Positions 1-9,171 are shown, numbered from the stretch's first letter. The stretch is 64,000 nucleotides of DNA from Victivallales bacterium (GCA_016285345.1 JAEEQN010000009.1:1-64000), one strand, 5' to 3'. Numbers and translations are program-made. The notes: generated by a model from the sequence alone, not told the origin.

Positions 1-491
1 CGAACATCATGCGCAAGCTGAACGAGCTCGGCTCCAAGCACGCGGTCGGCCGCGTCGACATCGTCGAGAACCGTTTCGTGGGCATGAAGTCCCGCGGCGT
101 GTACGAGACCCCCGGCGGCACCATCCTCTACACCGCGCACCGCGGCCTTGAAGAGATCACGATGGACCGCGAGGTCATGTTCCTGCGCGACAGCTTCATC
201 CCGACTTACGCCCGCCTGATCTACAACGGCTTCTGGTACGCGCCCGAACGCGAAATGCTCCAGGCCGCCATCACCGACAGCCAGAAGTTCGTCACCGGCG
301 AAGTCCGCGTGAAGCTCTTCAAGGGCGCCTGCCACGTGACCGGACGCCGTTCGCCCTTCAGCCTCTACGACGACAACCTGTCCACGTTCGAGAAGGACGA
401 CGTGTACGACCACAAGGACGCCGCCGGCTTCATCAAGCTGAACGCGCTCCGTCTGCGCGTCCTCGCCCGCAGCGCCCAGAAACGCTATTGA
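1..491 (+). CDS. argG: Argininosuccinate synthase, C-terminal part (cut by window edge)
   Basis: The reading frame is open from base 3 and runs into the window edge, so the N-terminal ATP-binding half is missing. The visible part carries the family's C-terminal signature: [12 protein letters not shown] followed by [21 protein letters not shown], which lines substrate contacts in this family, and later the [10 protein letters not shown] strand and the SPFSLY segment. Argininosuccinate synthase joins citrulline and aspartate with ATP in arginine biosynthesis, in the cytoplasm. It ends 32 bases before ppk and no terminator is visible between them, so co-transcription is possible. The call is firm from the signature alone; an ATG at 9 is internal, not the start. 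Confidence 0.95.
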   Translation, partial: NIMRKLNELGSKHAVGRVDIVENRFVGMKSRGVYETPGGTILYTAHRGLEEITMDREVMFLRDSFIPTYARLIYNGFWYAPEREMLQAAITDSQKFVTGEVRVKLFKGACHVTGRRSPFSLYDDNLSTFEKDDVYDHKDAAGFIKLNALRLRVLARSAQKRY

Positions 492-523
492 TTCACGGCC
501 GCCGCTGCGGTCAGAGGTAAAAT

Positions 524-2647
524 ATGGCTTCTCCTGCAGAGGACAGACATCCGCCCATTCTCCTCCGGGACGACTCGTGGCTTTCGTTCAACGCCCGCGT
601 CCTGGAGGAAGCCATGGACCCTGCCGTCCCTCTGCTCGAACGCGCAAAATTCCTCTCCATCTTCGGCAGCAATCTCGATGAATTCTTCATGGTGCGGATC
701 GCCGGCCTCGCCCGGCACGCGCCCGATGCGGTCGCCCGTTTCGGCGGCCGCTATTATTTTTCCCCGTTCGAGCTCAGAAAGAGACTGATCCGGCGCATCC
801 GCGGTCTGACGGCGCGGCAGTACGCCAGCTGGGAACGCGACCTGAAGCCCGCCCTTGCCGAGCGCGGCATCCGCTTCGTCCGCTGGGACGAACTCCCGGA
901 GGACTGCACTGCGGAGGCATCCGCGCTCTTCGAACGCGAATACCGCTCCGCCCTGACTCCGGTCGCGGTCGATCCCGACGCGGAGGAACCGCCGGTCGTG
1001 CCCGGTCTCGCGCTGGAATTCCTCATCCGCGTGCAGTGTCCTGGTCAGAATGAGGTCCGCACCGCGTTCATGCAGATACCGACCCGCTCGGGACGATTCC
1101 TTCGGTTTGAACGGAAAGACGCGCCCGGCGAAGTCCTGCTCCTGCCGCTGGAAGAGCTGGTCGGGGCGAAAGCCGCCGGGTTCTTCCCCGGCTGCACCGT
1201 GCTCGAATGCGCGGCGTTCCGCGTCACGCGCGACCGCGACCTGACCCCGGACGAGGACACCGGCGACCTGCTCAGCGAAATGCAGGCGATCCTGCGGAAA
1301 CGCGGCAAGCGCACGATCATGCGTCTGGAGACCTCCGCCGCCATGTCCGCCGAAGCGCGGGCGTTCCTCATGCGCACGCTCGGCATAAACGCTGACGAAC
1401 ATTTCTCCGTACGCGGTCCGGTCGACCTGACGTGCCTCATGGAACTCCGCGATCTCCCCGGCCACGCCGATCTGCTCGACCCGCCGCTGCCGCCCCTGCC
1501 CTCGCCCCGCTGCCCCGCCGACCGCTCCATGTTCGACTGCATCCGCGACGGCGGCCCGTTCTTCCTGCACGTCCCGTACGAATCGTTCGACCCGGTGATC
1601 CGGCTGCTTAACGAAGCGGCCGACGATCCGGACGTGATCGCGATCAAGCAGACGCTGTACCGCGTCGGGCAGGACCCGCCGGTCGTCCACGCGCTGATCC
1701 GCGCGGCGCAGGCGGGCAAACAGGTCACGGTCTTCTTCGAGATCATGGCGCGCTTCGACGAGGAGAACAATATCCGGCTTTCGCGCGAGCTGGCCGACGC
1801 GGGCGCGCACGTCGTGTACGGCGTGCCGAAGATCAAGGTCCACGCGAAGATGCTGCTGATTGTCCGCCGCGAGGGGAACGAGGTACGCCGTTACCTGCAT
1901 CTGCCGACCGGAAACTACAACTGCTCCACCGTGAAGCAGTACACCGACATCGGCCTTTTCACCTGCGACGACGCGCTCGCGGACGACGTTTCCGCGCTCT
2001 TCCACGCCGTCACCGGGCTCTCCGCGCCCGCCGCCTGGAACAAGCTCGTCGCCGCCCCGTACAACATGCGCGAACGCATCCTCGCCCTGATCGACCGCGA
2101 GGCAAAACATTCGACGTCCGACCAGCCCGGCGGGATCACGCTGAAGCTGAACGCGCTTCAGGACCCGGAGGTCATCGAACACCTCTACGGGGCCGCCCGG
2201 CGCGGCGTCCGCATCGACATGGTCGTGCGCGGCATCTGCGCCCTGAATCCCGCCTCGCTCCCGCCCGAAGCCGCCGCGAACATCCGCGTCGTCAGCATCG
2301 TGGACCGCTTTCTGGAACACTCCCGCATCTACCGGTTCGCGAACGGCGGTTCGCCGGAATACTTCATCGGCAGCGCCGACCTCATGCCGCGCAATCTCTC
2401 CCGCCGCGTTGAGATCCTCGTCCCGGTCGAATCCCCCGCGCTTCAGGACGAGCTGGACGTGATCCTCTTCACCTCGCTCCACGACCGCCGGAAGGGACGC
2501 CGTCTGCTCGGGGAAAACCGTTATTCGCACACCTCAGGCGCGATTCGGCACGAATCCGAACGCGCCCAGGTCTCGCTTTACAACTACTACAGAAAACGCC
2601 TGGAGCGCCCCGGTTTTCCGCAGGACGCCCCGGCCACGGAGTATTGA
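524..2647 (+). CDS. ppk: Polyphosphate kinase 1
   Basis: At 707 residues this is the normal length for PPK1, which reversibly makes inorganic polyphosphate from ATP, usually at the inner membrane. The N-terminal domain begins with the family signature LSFNARVLEEA...LSIFGSNLDEFFMVRIAGL. The two family histidines are present: H440 in IKVHAKM (the position autophosphorylated in characterised PPK1) and H599 in EHSRIYRF. The segment LPTGNYNCSTVKQYTDIGLFT is also diagnostic, as is SADLMPRNLSRRVE near the C-terminus. The ATG at 524 is preceded by AGAGG at 6 bases' spacing. The gene overlaps or abuts mazG, so the two are probably one transcript. A 681-residue open frame on the other strand across this gene is a codon-bias shadow. 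Confidence 0.96.
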   Translation: MASPAEDRHPPILLRDDSWLSFNARVLEEAMDPAVPLLERAKFLSIFGSNLDEFFMVRIAGLARHAPDAVARFGGRYYFSPFELRKRLIRRIRGLTARQYASWERDLKPALAERGIRFVRWDELPEDCTAEASALFEREYRSALTPVAVDPDAEEPPVVPGLALEFLIRVQCPGQNEVRTAFMQIPTRSGRFLRFERKDAPGEVLLLPLEELVGAKAAGFFPGCTVLECAAFRVTRDRDLTPDEDTGDLLSEMQAILRKRGKRTIMRLETSAAMSAEARAFLMRTLGINADEHFSVRGPVDLTCLMELRDLPGHADLLDPPLPPLPSPRCPADRSMFDCIRDGGPFFLHVPYESFDPVIRLLNEAADDPDVIAIKQTLYRVGQDPPVVHALIRAAQAGKQVTVFFEIMARFDEENNIRLSRELADAGAHVVYGVPKIKVHAKMLLIVRREGNEVRRYLHLPTGNYNCSTVKQYTDIGLFTCDDALADDVSALFHAVTGLSAPAAWNKLVAAPYNMRERILALIDREAKHSTSDQPGGITLKLNALQDPEVIEHLYGAARRGVRIDMVVRGICALNPASLPPEAAANIRVVSIVDRFLEHSRIYRFANGGSPEYFIGSADLMPRNLSRRVEILVPVESPALQDELDVILFTSLHDRRKGRRLLGENRYSHTSGAIRHESERAQVSLYNYYRKRLERPGFPQDAPATEY

Positions 2648-2652
2648 ACGAT

Positions 2653-3438
2653 ATGGATATGTCCGAACTTGAACGCCTCGTGAACGTCATGCGCCGTCTG
2701 CGCGCGCCCGACGGATGCCCCTGGGACCGCGAACAGACCCACGAATCCCTCAAGAAATGCCTCGTCGGCGAGGCCGCCGAATACCTCGACGCCGTCGACC
2801 GCAAGTCCGACGCGGAGATGTGCGAGGAGCTGGGCGACCTCCTGATGCAGGTCGTCATGAACAGCGTCATGGCGGAGGAACGCGGCGCGTTCACGCTGGA
2901 GGACGTCGCGCGCGGCATCTCCGACAAGATGATCCGCCGCCATCCGCACGTCTTCGGCGACGTCCACGTGGACAACTCCGCGCAGGTGCTCGTGAACTGG
3001 GAGAAGATCAAGAAGACCGAGCACGACGACTACCGCAAGTCCGCGCTCGACGGCGTGCCGCGAAACCTCCCCGCCGTCCTCCGCGCCGAAAAGCTCCAGA
3101 AGAAGGCCGCTAAGCACGGGTTCGACTGGACGAACGACGCCGACATCCTCGCCAAAATCCGCGAGGAGATGGCCGAGCTGGAAGAGGCGTATAAGTCGGG
3201 CAGCCGCGACAGGATCAACGACGAGGCCGCCGACCTCGTGTTCGCCGTCGTCAATTTCCTCCGGTTCCGCGGCGAAAACTGCGAGGAGGTCGTGAACCGC
3301 GCCTCGGACAAGTTCGACCGCCGTTACCGCGCCGTGGAAGCGAAGCTCGCCGCCGAGGGAAAGACCGTCGACGACACCCCCATGGACCGCCTCGACGAAC
3401 TCTGGAACGAAGCCAAGACGGAGGAAAAGAAACAGTAA
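2653..3438 (+). CDS. mazG: Nucleoside triphosphate pyrophosphohydrolase MazG
   Basis: MazG hydrolyses (d)NTPs to monophosphates and pyrophosphate and is seen as a house-cleaning enzyme that can also lower (p)ppGpp-related signals. The protein opens with the conserved LRAPDGCPWDREQTHESL block, then EEAAEYLDA-type helices (here GEAAEYLDA) and the EELGDLLMQVV metal-binding helix; a second, partly conserved MazG domain carries NDEAADLVFAVVNFLRF. About 261 residues matches the two-domain E. coli type. The frame could start at a TTG at 2644, but GGAG at 2638-2641 fits the ATG at 2653 better (11 bases). It follows ppk directly and a strong terminator follows it. Confidence 0.93.
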   Translation: MDMSELERLVNVMRRLRAPDGCPWDREQTHESLKKCLVGEAAEYLDAVDRKSDAEMCEELGDLLMQVVMNSVMAEERGAFTLEDVARGISDKMIRRHPHVFGDVHVDNSAQVLVNWEKIKKTEHDDYRKSALDGVPRNLPAVLRAEKLQKKAAKHGFDWTNDADILAKIREEMAELEEAYKSGSRDRINDEAADLVFAVVNFLRFRGENCEEVVNRASDKFDRRYRAVEAKLAAEGKTVDDTPMDRLDELWNEAKTEEKKQ

Positions 3439-3465
3439 TTCGCCTTTTCTACGGTCCTATTCAAC

Positions 3466-3508
3466 AAAAACGTCCGACTGCCGTTCAATATGGAGTCGGA
3501 CGTTTTTT
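3466..3508. terminator. Bidirectional intrinsic terminator between mazG and the hemolysin-III gene
   Basis: A perfect 9-bp stem (CGTCCGACT at 3471-3479 with AGTCGGACG at 3494-3502) is flanked by an A-run on the left (3466-3470) and a T-run on the right (3503-3508). The symmetry lets it end transcripts from both converging genes. Confidence 0.88.
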
Positions 3509-3530
3509 ACAAACTGAGGATGAAATCGGC

Positions 3531-4166
3531 TCACGAATACAGCAGTTTGATCGAGAGGTACTGGAGGATCACGCCGGCCAGGACGAAGATGTGGAACACC
3601 GTATGCACGAACGGCTTCTTGATGAGGTACAGACCCGCGCCGACGGAATACGCCACGCCGCCGCCGATCAGCAGATACGCGACCTTCGGATCCGCCATGC
3701 TCAAGAGGTTTTTCAGCAGCAGGAGCGACGCCCAGCCCATGACCAGATAGATGATCGTGGTGACGTATTTGTGTTTGAGCGTGATAAAGGAGAAAATGCC
3801 GCCCGCCACGGCGCACACGCCGAGTACGCAGTACCAGATCAGCCCCTCGCGCGGCGACGCGATGGCGTTCAGGATCGGCACGTATGTTCCCGCGATCGTG
3901 AAATAGATCACGGCGTGGTCGGCTTTGCGGACGAAGTTCTTCACATCCTGGTCGCGGATGGCGTGGTACACGGAGGAGACCAGGAACATGGAGAAAACGG
4001 AAACGCCGTAGATCAGGGCGCAGATGACGAACGACGGCATGGTCGAGATATCAACAAGGCAGTACGTGCCGTAGATCGTGAGGAGGGCGCCGATGACATG
4101 CGTGACGCAGTTGCAGATATCCTCCGCCTGCGTATACTGATATTGAAGTGGGGCAGCTTCAGTCAT
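3531..4166 (-). CDS. Hemolysin III / PAQR-family integral membrane protein
   Basis: The 211-residue protein has seven predicted membrane segments and the conserved residues of the bacterial HlyIII (PAQR) family: an early E-D...N...TH block (AEDICNCVTHVIGA), SSVYH after the second segment, KADHAVIYF in the third, and HTVFHIFV near the end. In eukaryotic relatives the corresponding His/Asp/Ser residues form a zinc site and the proteins act as ceramidase-like hydrolases or receptors; the function in bacteria is unsettled, and haemolysis was seen only on overexpression. The gene starts 25 bases after cdaR on the same strand and is probably the last gene of that operon. Confidence 0.9.
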   Translation of the reverse strand: MTEAAPLQYQYTQAEDICNCVTHVIGALLTIYGTYCLVDISTMPSFVICALIYGVSVFSMFLVSSVYHAIRDQDVKNFVRKADHAVIYFTIAGTYVPILNAIASPREGLIWYCVLGVCAVAGGIFSFITLKHKYVTTIIYLVMGWASLLLLKNLLSMADPKVAYLLIGGGVAYSVGAGLYLIKKPFVHTVFHIFVLAGVILQYLSIKLLYS

Positions 4167-4191
4167 AATTCATTTCCGGTTGAAAAAGGTT

Positions 4192-5196
4192 CTATTTCGA
4201 TGCGGGCGCGACGACGGGTTCCAGCGTCACGGTGGCCTGGGCGGGGATCACCTCGACCACCTTGATGCGGTCGTTGTCCGACCAGCATTTGATATCGACG
4301 GTATAGACGCCCGGCCGTGTCACATCCGACAGGTCGAGGAACGGGTGAATCTGCGTCTGGGAGATGTCGGGCACGCTGTCGACCAGGACGGTCACGGATT
4401 CGGGCTGTATCTTCGAGATGATGAGGTTGTTCGCGCCGGTCCTGCCGAAGAGGACCTGAACGGGGATGCCGTCAAATGCGCGAGGCTTGTTCTTCTCGAC
4501 CCTGACCTCGACTTTCACCTTGCCGGACAGGATCTCGATGTTCCTGCCGTACGGCGAGACCGGATCGACCTGGCGCGTGAAGCTCTTCGTCACGTTCGCC
4601 AGAGGAATCTTCTCCGTTTCGAGGTATTCGATGGTGTCGAGGAGCTTTTTCGGACCGCGGATCGTGACCGGTTTTTCCGGCTGGATCAGCGACGCCTGAT
4701 ACCCCTCCATCACCTCGGCGGAATCGCTGACGGGATGCACCGGGACGTCCTTCGTGTCCATGATGTCGATGTTCAGCGGGATCATGTCGGGATTGACGGC
4801 GATCACGTGCAGTCCGTCGAACACGATGTTCGACCGTACCATGTCCAGGCGGAGCTCCACGGGCATATCGGTCTCGACCTGATATTTCGTCACGGGGCAT
4901 TCGAGGTAGAAATCGGTGTTTTTCAGCGTCTTCTGCTCCTTGGGGACTTCCAGCGTGACGTCGGCGGACACGTCGCGCGGGATGAGCGTGACGCCTTCCT
5001 CAAGGGGCACGAACCGGACCGGCACGTTCCGGATGTTGACCCGGACCAGCTCCATCCGCGACTTCACGTTCTGGTACGCGTACCAGGTCAGCAGGCAGGC
5101 GAAGATCAGCGCGAAGACCTTGCGCCAGAAATCGTGCCGGATGATATACGGGATGTGAGGCAGGACCTTCGCCCAGAAAACGCGGATCGAGTTCAT
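4192..5196 (-). CDS. cdaR: YbbR-domain protein, probable CdaA regulator
   Basis: This 334-residue protein has one N-terminal membrane segment (about residues 27-43, KVFALIFACLLTWYAY) followed by an extracytoplasmic region of repeated YbbR-type beta domains, including the recurrent pattern VTIRGPKKLLDTI and SVTVLVDSVPD. In Firmicutes the equivalent protein, CdaR, binds and modulates the membrane diadenylate cyclase CdaA. Its start overlaps the end of cdaA by 4 bases (ATGA), which indicates translational coupling. The usual third gene, glmM, does not follow; a hemolysin-III gene does. Confidence 0.88.
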   Translation of the reverse strand: MNSIRVFWAKVLPHIPYIIRHDFWRKVFALIFACLLTWYAYQNVKSRMELVRVNIRNVPVRFVPLEEGVTLIPRDVSADVTLEVPKEQKTLKNTDFYLECPVTKYQVETDMPVELRLDMVRSNIVFDGLHVIAVNPDMIPLNIDIMDTKDVPVHPVSDSAEVMEGYQASLIQPEKPVTIRGPKKLLDTIEYLETEKIPLANVTKSFTRQVDPVSPYGRNIEILSGKVKVEVRVEKNKPRAFDGIPVQVLFGRTGANNLIISKIQPESVTVLVDSVPDISQTQIHPFLDLSDVTRPGVYTVDIKCWSDNDRIKVVEVIPAQATVTLEPVVAPASK

Positions 5197-6047
5197 GCTT
5201 CACCGTCCTTTCCGGCTTCGGCGGCCTCGTCCGGCTTCAGCTCCAGTTCGGACGCCTTACCAAGACGTTTCCACGGGGCTCTTTTCCGTTCCAGCAGGAT
5301 CGTGCTGAGCTGGAACCGGAGTTCCTCGGTGTTCAGTCCGCGGATCAGACGGCCTTTTTTCGCCAGGCTGATGAGCCCGGTCTCCTCGGAAACGACCACC
5401 GCCACGGCGTCGGTCTCCTGCGAGATGCCGACCGCGGCGCGGTGACGCGTGCCGAGGCGTTTCCCGTTCACGAAATAATCCTCCTCGGCCAGCGGCAGCA
5501 CGGCGTGCGCGGCCACGATGCGGTTGTTCTTGCCGATGACCACGGCGCAGTCGTGAAGCGGCGAGTTCGGATAGAAAAGCGACTGGAGCAGCAGGGAGTC
5601 CACGCGGGCGTCCAGCGAGACCGCCGACCGCGTGGTGTCCGTGAGCCCGATGTTGCGCTCGAACACGATGATCGCTCCGGTCCGCGTGAGGGAAAGCTGT
5701 GCGGCGGCCTCGGTCACCTGGTCGATCGTCTCCTGTCCTGTCCGGTTCGACACGAACAGGCTGCCCGCCTGCGCGAACGCGCGCCGGAATTCCGGCTGGA
5801 AGATCACGAGGATGGCAATGCCGAGGGACGGGATCAGGCATTCGATGAGCAGGAACCGCAGCACGGTCAGACGTTCCACGTAGTCGACCGCGATCGTGGC
5901 GGTCAGCAGGACGGCGATCACGCCGAACAGCACGTTCGCGCTGCGTGTGCCGCGCAGGAAATACAGCACCCAGTAGATCATCGCCCAGATGATCACGAAG
6001 TCGACGGAATAGAAAAGATATTTGACGATGACGTCCTGGTTCGGCAT
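5193..6047 (-). CDS. cdaA: Diadenylate cyclase (c-di-AMP synthase), membrane type, with variant DCA motif
   Basis: CdaA condenses two ATP into the second messenger c-di-AMP, which typically controls potassium and osmotic balance. The architecture fits: three N-terminal membrane segments (roughly residues 12-30, 38-54, 62-83), then a cytoplasmic DAC domain with GAIIVFER, the RHR motif (GTRHRAAVGISQETDAVAVVVSEETG, residues 199 onward) and a C-terminal helix. The catalytic loop that normally reads SPLHDGAV reads SPLHDCAV here (D166-C167-A168, bases 5544-5552): the metal-binding aspartate is kept and the glycine is replaced by cysteine. Potassium uptake genes trkAH lie elsewhere in the window and are plausible c-di-AMP targets, but nothing in the sequence proves it. 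Confidence 0.92.
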   Translation of the reverse strand: MPNQDVIVKYLFYSVDFVIIWAMIYWVLYFLRGTRSANVLFGVIAVLLTATIAVDYVERLTVLRFLLIECLIPSLGIAILVIFQPEFRRAFAQAGSLFVSNRTGQETIDQVTEAAAQLSLTRTGAIIVFERNIGLTDTTRSAVSLDARVDSLLLQSLFYPNSPLHDCAVVIGKNNRIVAAHAVLPLAEEDYFVNGKRLGTRHRAAVGISQETDAVAVVVSEETGLISLAKKGRLIRGLNTEELRFQLSTILLERKRAPWKRLGKASELELKPDEAAEAGKDGEA

Positions 6048-6083
6048 GATGCTGGTGTCTCCGCGTGCGTGTTAAATCATAAA

Positions 6084-6111
6084 AAGATACCTCAAAAAAC
6101 GGAAAAAACAA
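6084..6111 (-). promoter_or_regulatory. Probable sigma-70 promoter of cdaA-cdaR
   Basis: Read on the minus strand: TTGTTT (6106-6111), 16-bp spacer, TATCTT (6084-6089), about 35 bases upstream of the cdaA start. Confidence 0.5.
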
Positions 6112-6175
6112 GTACCTTTTGTTAAAAAGTCGAGAAAACTCACGTTTTTATACGCACTCTGCACAAACGGACGAT

Positions 6176-8905
6176 TCACTGTCCGGCATTCAGAGCAAGC
6201 TCGCGCAGTTTCTTCAGGTCTTTTTTGCCGTTGCCGAGGAACGGTATCTTTTCCAGCGGGAAGAAGCAGTCGGGACGCGGCACCCAGAGGTTCGGCAGGC
6301 CGGATTCGCGGAGACGGTTTCCGGCGTCGACGGGATCGAGTCCGCAGTCGGCGGCATAGAACACGATGAGCTGTTCGCCCTTCCTCGAATCGGGACGCGC
6401 CGTGACCGCCACCTTTCCTTCAAGGCCGTAAAACTCCTCCAGACGGTTTTCGATCAGCTCGTGCGGGACCATCTCGCCGCCGATCTTGCTGAACCGCGAA
6501 AGACGCCCCGTGATGCGGATATAGCCGTCGCGGTCCATGGACGCGACGTCGTTGGTGTTGTACCAGCCGTCCGGGGTCATGGCGGCCGCCGTGGCGTCCG
6601 GGTCGTCCAGATAACCGAGCATCACGGAGGCCGATTTAAGCTGGAGCAGGCCCTCTTTTCCGGGTCCGAGCAGTTCGCCCGTATCCACGTCGGCGATGCG
6701 CGCCGCGATCCCCGGCATGGCGACGCCGATGCTCCCCTCCGGCCCCGCCTCGCGTCCGACCGCCAGAAAATCTTTCGGCAGGTTCAGCGACACGATCGGC
6801 GACATCTCGGTACAGCCGTAGCCTTCGATGATATGCAGTCCGGTCAATTCAAAGAAGGCGTCCGCGAGGCGTTTCTGGAGCTTCTCCGCCCCGGTCACCA
6901 TCATGCGGAGCGAATCGAAGTCGCCCGGCTTGCAGTTCCTCATGTAAGTCTGCAAAAACGTCGGCGTGGAGATCAGCATCGTGACCTTGTCGTCGCGCAC
7001 CGCCTTGCACACGCCCGCGCCGTCCAGCGGATTCGCCACCAGCGTGACCTTCGTCCCCGTAACGCCGGGGAAGCACAGCCCGACCATCAGCCCGAACGCG
7101 TGGAAGAGCGGCAGGTTGCCGAGGATGCGCTCCGTGCCGTACAGCCAGTTCAGCTGCCGCCAGAAACTCCATATGTTCGCCGTGATGTTGTGGTGCGAGA
7201 GCAGGATGCCCTTCGGCATGCCCGTGGACCCGCTGGAGAACAGGAGAGCCGCCGGGTGCATGAGGTCGGTGCCGTAGCGCGGCGACACAATGCGGATCAG
7301 CAGCTGATGCGGCAGGAGGACGATCTGCGCCGCGGTCAGGAGCTTGTCGGCCTTCGTGACGAGTTTCGGCAGGTCCTCCAGGAAAAACATCTCGTCGCGC
7401 GCCGGCTTCTTCAGTTTGCTCAGGAAAAGACGGCTCGTGATGACCGTTTTCAGTTTCGCGCGGTCGTACATGGACTGCATGACCGCGTCGCCCGCCGTGT
7501 AGTTCAGGATCGCGGGCGTCCGGTCGGCGAACATCACGCCGAGGAGCACCGCCGCGGACACCGCCTTGTTCGGCAGCAGCACGCCGACGAACTGCCCGTC
7601 GTCGCCGCGTTCCGCCAGAATCCGCCGCAGTTTCCGGCTGATGATGATCGACTGCGCGAGCATGGCGAAATTCGACAGTCCCTTCGGCGCGTCGGCATCC
7701 TTGAACGTGCTCTCGAACGGATGCTGCAGCGACCGCCGCAGATAACGGTAGTGAACAGTCTTCTCCCCGCGCACGGGCTTCATCTCCGCCTCCGCGCCCA
7801 GCTCCTGAATCCGCTGCCAGATGCGGAATCCGTTCCAGTCCGGCGGGATCGGCTCGCCGACGATGATCGTGCCGGGGATCGGCACCAGACGCGGCTTGAT
7901 GAACCGGAGTTTTCCGTTGTAGATCGTCAGCAGGCTCCCCCAATGAAGCCCCAGGCGCACCGGGATCACCGGGATGTCCGGCGACGGCATCAGGCGGTAC
8001 AGACCCGACCGGAACGCGTGCGTGATGCCGTTCGGGGAGATCGCGCCCTCGGGGAACACGCACACCGCGCCCCCGCGGTTCAGGACCGCGTGCGACTGTT
8101 CGATCAGCCGCCGCATCTTCTCCCGGTTCATCCCGCGCGGCACTTCCAGCGCGCCGCTCCATTTGAAAAACAGGTGCAAACCGGGGAACCGGTAGAACGT
8201 CTCGTCCACCATGAACGTCACGCGGCGCGGTTTCAGGCACAGGATGAAGATGAAGTCGAGGAATGAGATATGGTTTGCGACGAGCAGGACCGGACCGGCG
8301 TCCGGATAGTTTTCGATGCGGTCGACGCGGATCCGGTACAGCGTGTGCGACAGGATCAGCCCAAGCGTCCGTAACGTCAGCGACGGACGCCAGATCAGCA
8401 GGGCGGCCAGCCAGACCGCCAGCGCGATTTCAAGCACATGAACCCCCTGCGCGCCACGCCATGCCACGACATGCGCCAGCGTCTTCGACAGGATCAGCAG
8501 GACCGCCGCGCTTGCGAACACGCTTTTTCCCGGCCCCATTCCGAGGCGCGACCGGACCGCCGACGCCAGCATCTGCGACCCGATCCACAGAAACACCCAG
8601 AATCCGCCGCACGCCATCGTGAGGGCGAGACTGCGTTTCACATCGCCGCCTGTCAGCGACCAGTGCAGTCCGAGCACAGTAAGCAGCAGCCCCGGCACCA
8701 CCGCGCCGACCAGCACGCCGTAATTCCGCGCGCATAGCATCGACGCAAATCCCGCCGCGATCGATAATCCGGCGACCCAAACGCCCCATGCGGGGAGCGA
8801 GGAATACGGAACAAGGTTCAAAACGAGCTGGCAGGCAGCGAGAAGCAGAATGCCGGACACACCGGCAATGGCGGCAGTGATCGAGAGTTCAAGATTGTTC
8901 TTCAT
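6176..8905 (-). CDS. aas: Fused membrane acyltransferase / acyl-ACP synthetase (Aas-like)
   Basis: The 909-residue protein has three parts. Residues about 1-190 form six or so hydrophobic segments. Next comes a PlsC-type acyltransferase domain with NHISFLD (HX4D catalytic box), PRGMNREKM and PEGAISPNG. The C-terminal half is an AMP-forming ligase with FSSGSTGMPKG (P-loop), GYGCTEMSP, YNTND and ITGRLSRFSKIGGEMVP. Aas enzymes activate fatty acids as acyl-ACP and re-acylate lysophospholipids (lysophosphatidylethanolamine recycling). In many fused homologues the N-terminal part is a full LplT-like flippase of about 12 helices; here it is only about half that size. The start was set at the ATG at 8905 because a clear promoter lies at 8955-8983; the longer open frame from 9085 would begin upstream of it. 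Confidence 0.9.
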   Translation of the reverse strand: MKNNLELSITAAIAGVSGILLLAACQLVLNLVPYSSLPAWGVWVAGLSIAAGFASMLCARNYGVLVGAVVPGLLLTVLGLHWSLTGGDVKRSLALTMACGGFWVFLWIGSQMLASAVRSRLGMGPGKSVFASAAVLLILSKTLAHVVAWRGAQGVHVLEIALAVWLAALLIWRPSLTLRTLGLILSHTLYRIRVDRIENYPDAGPVLLVANHISFLDFIFILCLKPRRVTFMVDETFYRFPGLHLFFKWSGALEVPRGMNREKMRRLIEQSHAVLNRGGAVCVFPEGAISPNGITHAFRSGLYRLMPSPDIPVIPVRLGLHWGSLLTIYNGKLRFIKPRLVPIPGTIIVGEPIPPDWNGFRIWQRIQELGAEAEMKPVRGEKTVHYRYLRRSLQHPFESTFKDADAPKGLSNFAMLAQSIIISRKLRRILAERGDDGQFVGVLLPNKAVSAAVLLGVMFADRTPAILNYTAGDAVMQSMYDRAKLKTVITSRLFLSKLKKPARDEMFFLEDLPKLVTKADKLLTAAQIVLLPHQLLIRIVSPRYGTDLMHPAALLFSSGSTGMPKGILLSHHNITANIWSFWRQLNWLYGTERILGNLPLFHAFGLMVGLCFPGVTGTKVTLVANPLDGAGVCKAVRDDKVTMLISTPTFLQTYMRNCKPGDFDSLRMMVTGAEKLQKRLADAFFELTGLHIIEGYGCTEMSPIVSLNLPKDFLAVGREAGPEGSIGVAMPGIAARIADVDTGELLGPGKEGLLQLKSASVMLGYLDDPDATAAAMTPDGWYNTNDVASMDRDGYIRITGRLSRFSKIGGEMVPHELIENRLEEFYGLEGKVAVTARPDSRKGEQLIVFYAADCGLDPVDAGNRLRESGLPNLWVPRPDCFFPLEKIPFLGNGKKDLKKLRELALNAGQ

Positions 8906-8954
8906 GGCGTCCGAAACAACACAAAAAAGGATTTTGGAGTTGATTTTGACGATA

Positions 8955-8983
8955 ATATATCCCGGCACGTTCTCTTTTACAAG
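8955..8983 (-). promoter_or_regulatory. Sigma-70-like promoter of the aas-like gene
   Basis: Minus strand: TTGTAA (8978-8983), 17-bp spacer, TATATT (8955-8960). The predicted start of transcription near 8948 leaves about a 40-base leader before the ATG at 8905. Confidence 0.72.
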
Positions 8984-9085
8984 TCCGTTTTGAGTTGTTT
9001 CGCCATTTTGTTTCAGACATTTCCTTCCGGCGAAACGGAATTCTCTTTTCCATCTGAAAAAACACATTTTTCTCCGCGGAATCAT

Positions 9086-9113
9086 TTGAATATTCCGGGG
9101 AACGATGTATATT
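9086..9113 (+). promoter_or_regulatory. Sigma-70-like promoter of the TolC-type gene
   Basis: TTGAAT (9086-9091), 16-bp spacer, TATATT (9108-9113), about 58 bases before the start codon at 9172. It diverges from the aas promoter; the rest of the 266-base gap shows no other feature. Confidence 0.72.
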
Positions 9114-9171
9114 TAGAGGTAGTAATTCGTTTACAAAAACTTTTTACCCCATCGAAAGGCGACTGAACCAA

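Noticed and set aside
485-2530. 681-residue open frame on the minus strand across ppk
   Set aside because: It is the antisense shadow of a GC-rich gene: no ribosome-binding site or promoter, and low-complexity Arg/Ala/Gly/Asp-rich sequence. PPK1 on the plus strand is unmistakable.
6119-8266. 715-residue plus-strand frame opposite the aas-like gene
   Set aside because: Composition is rich in Arg/His/Val/Gln without any domain; the minus strand encodes a clear two-enzyme protein.
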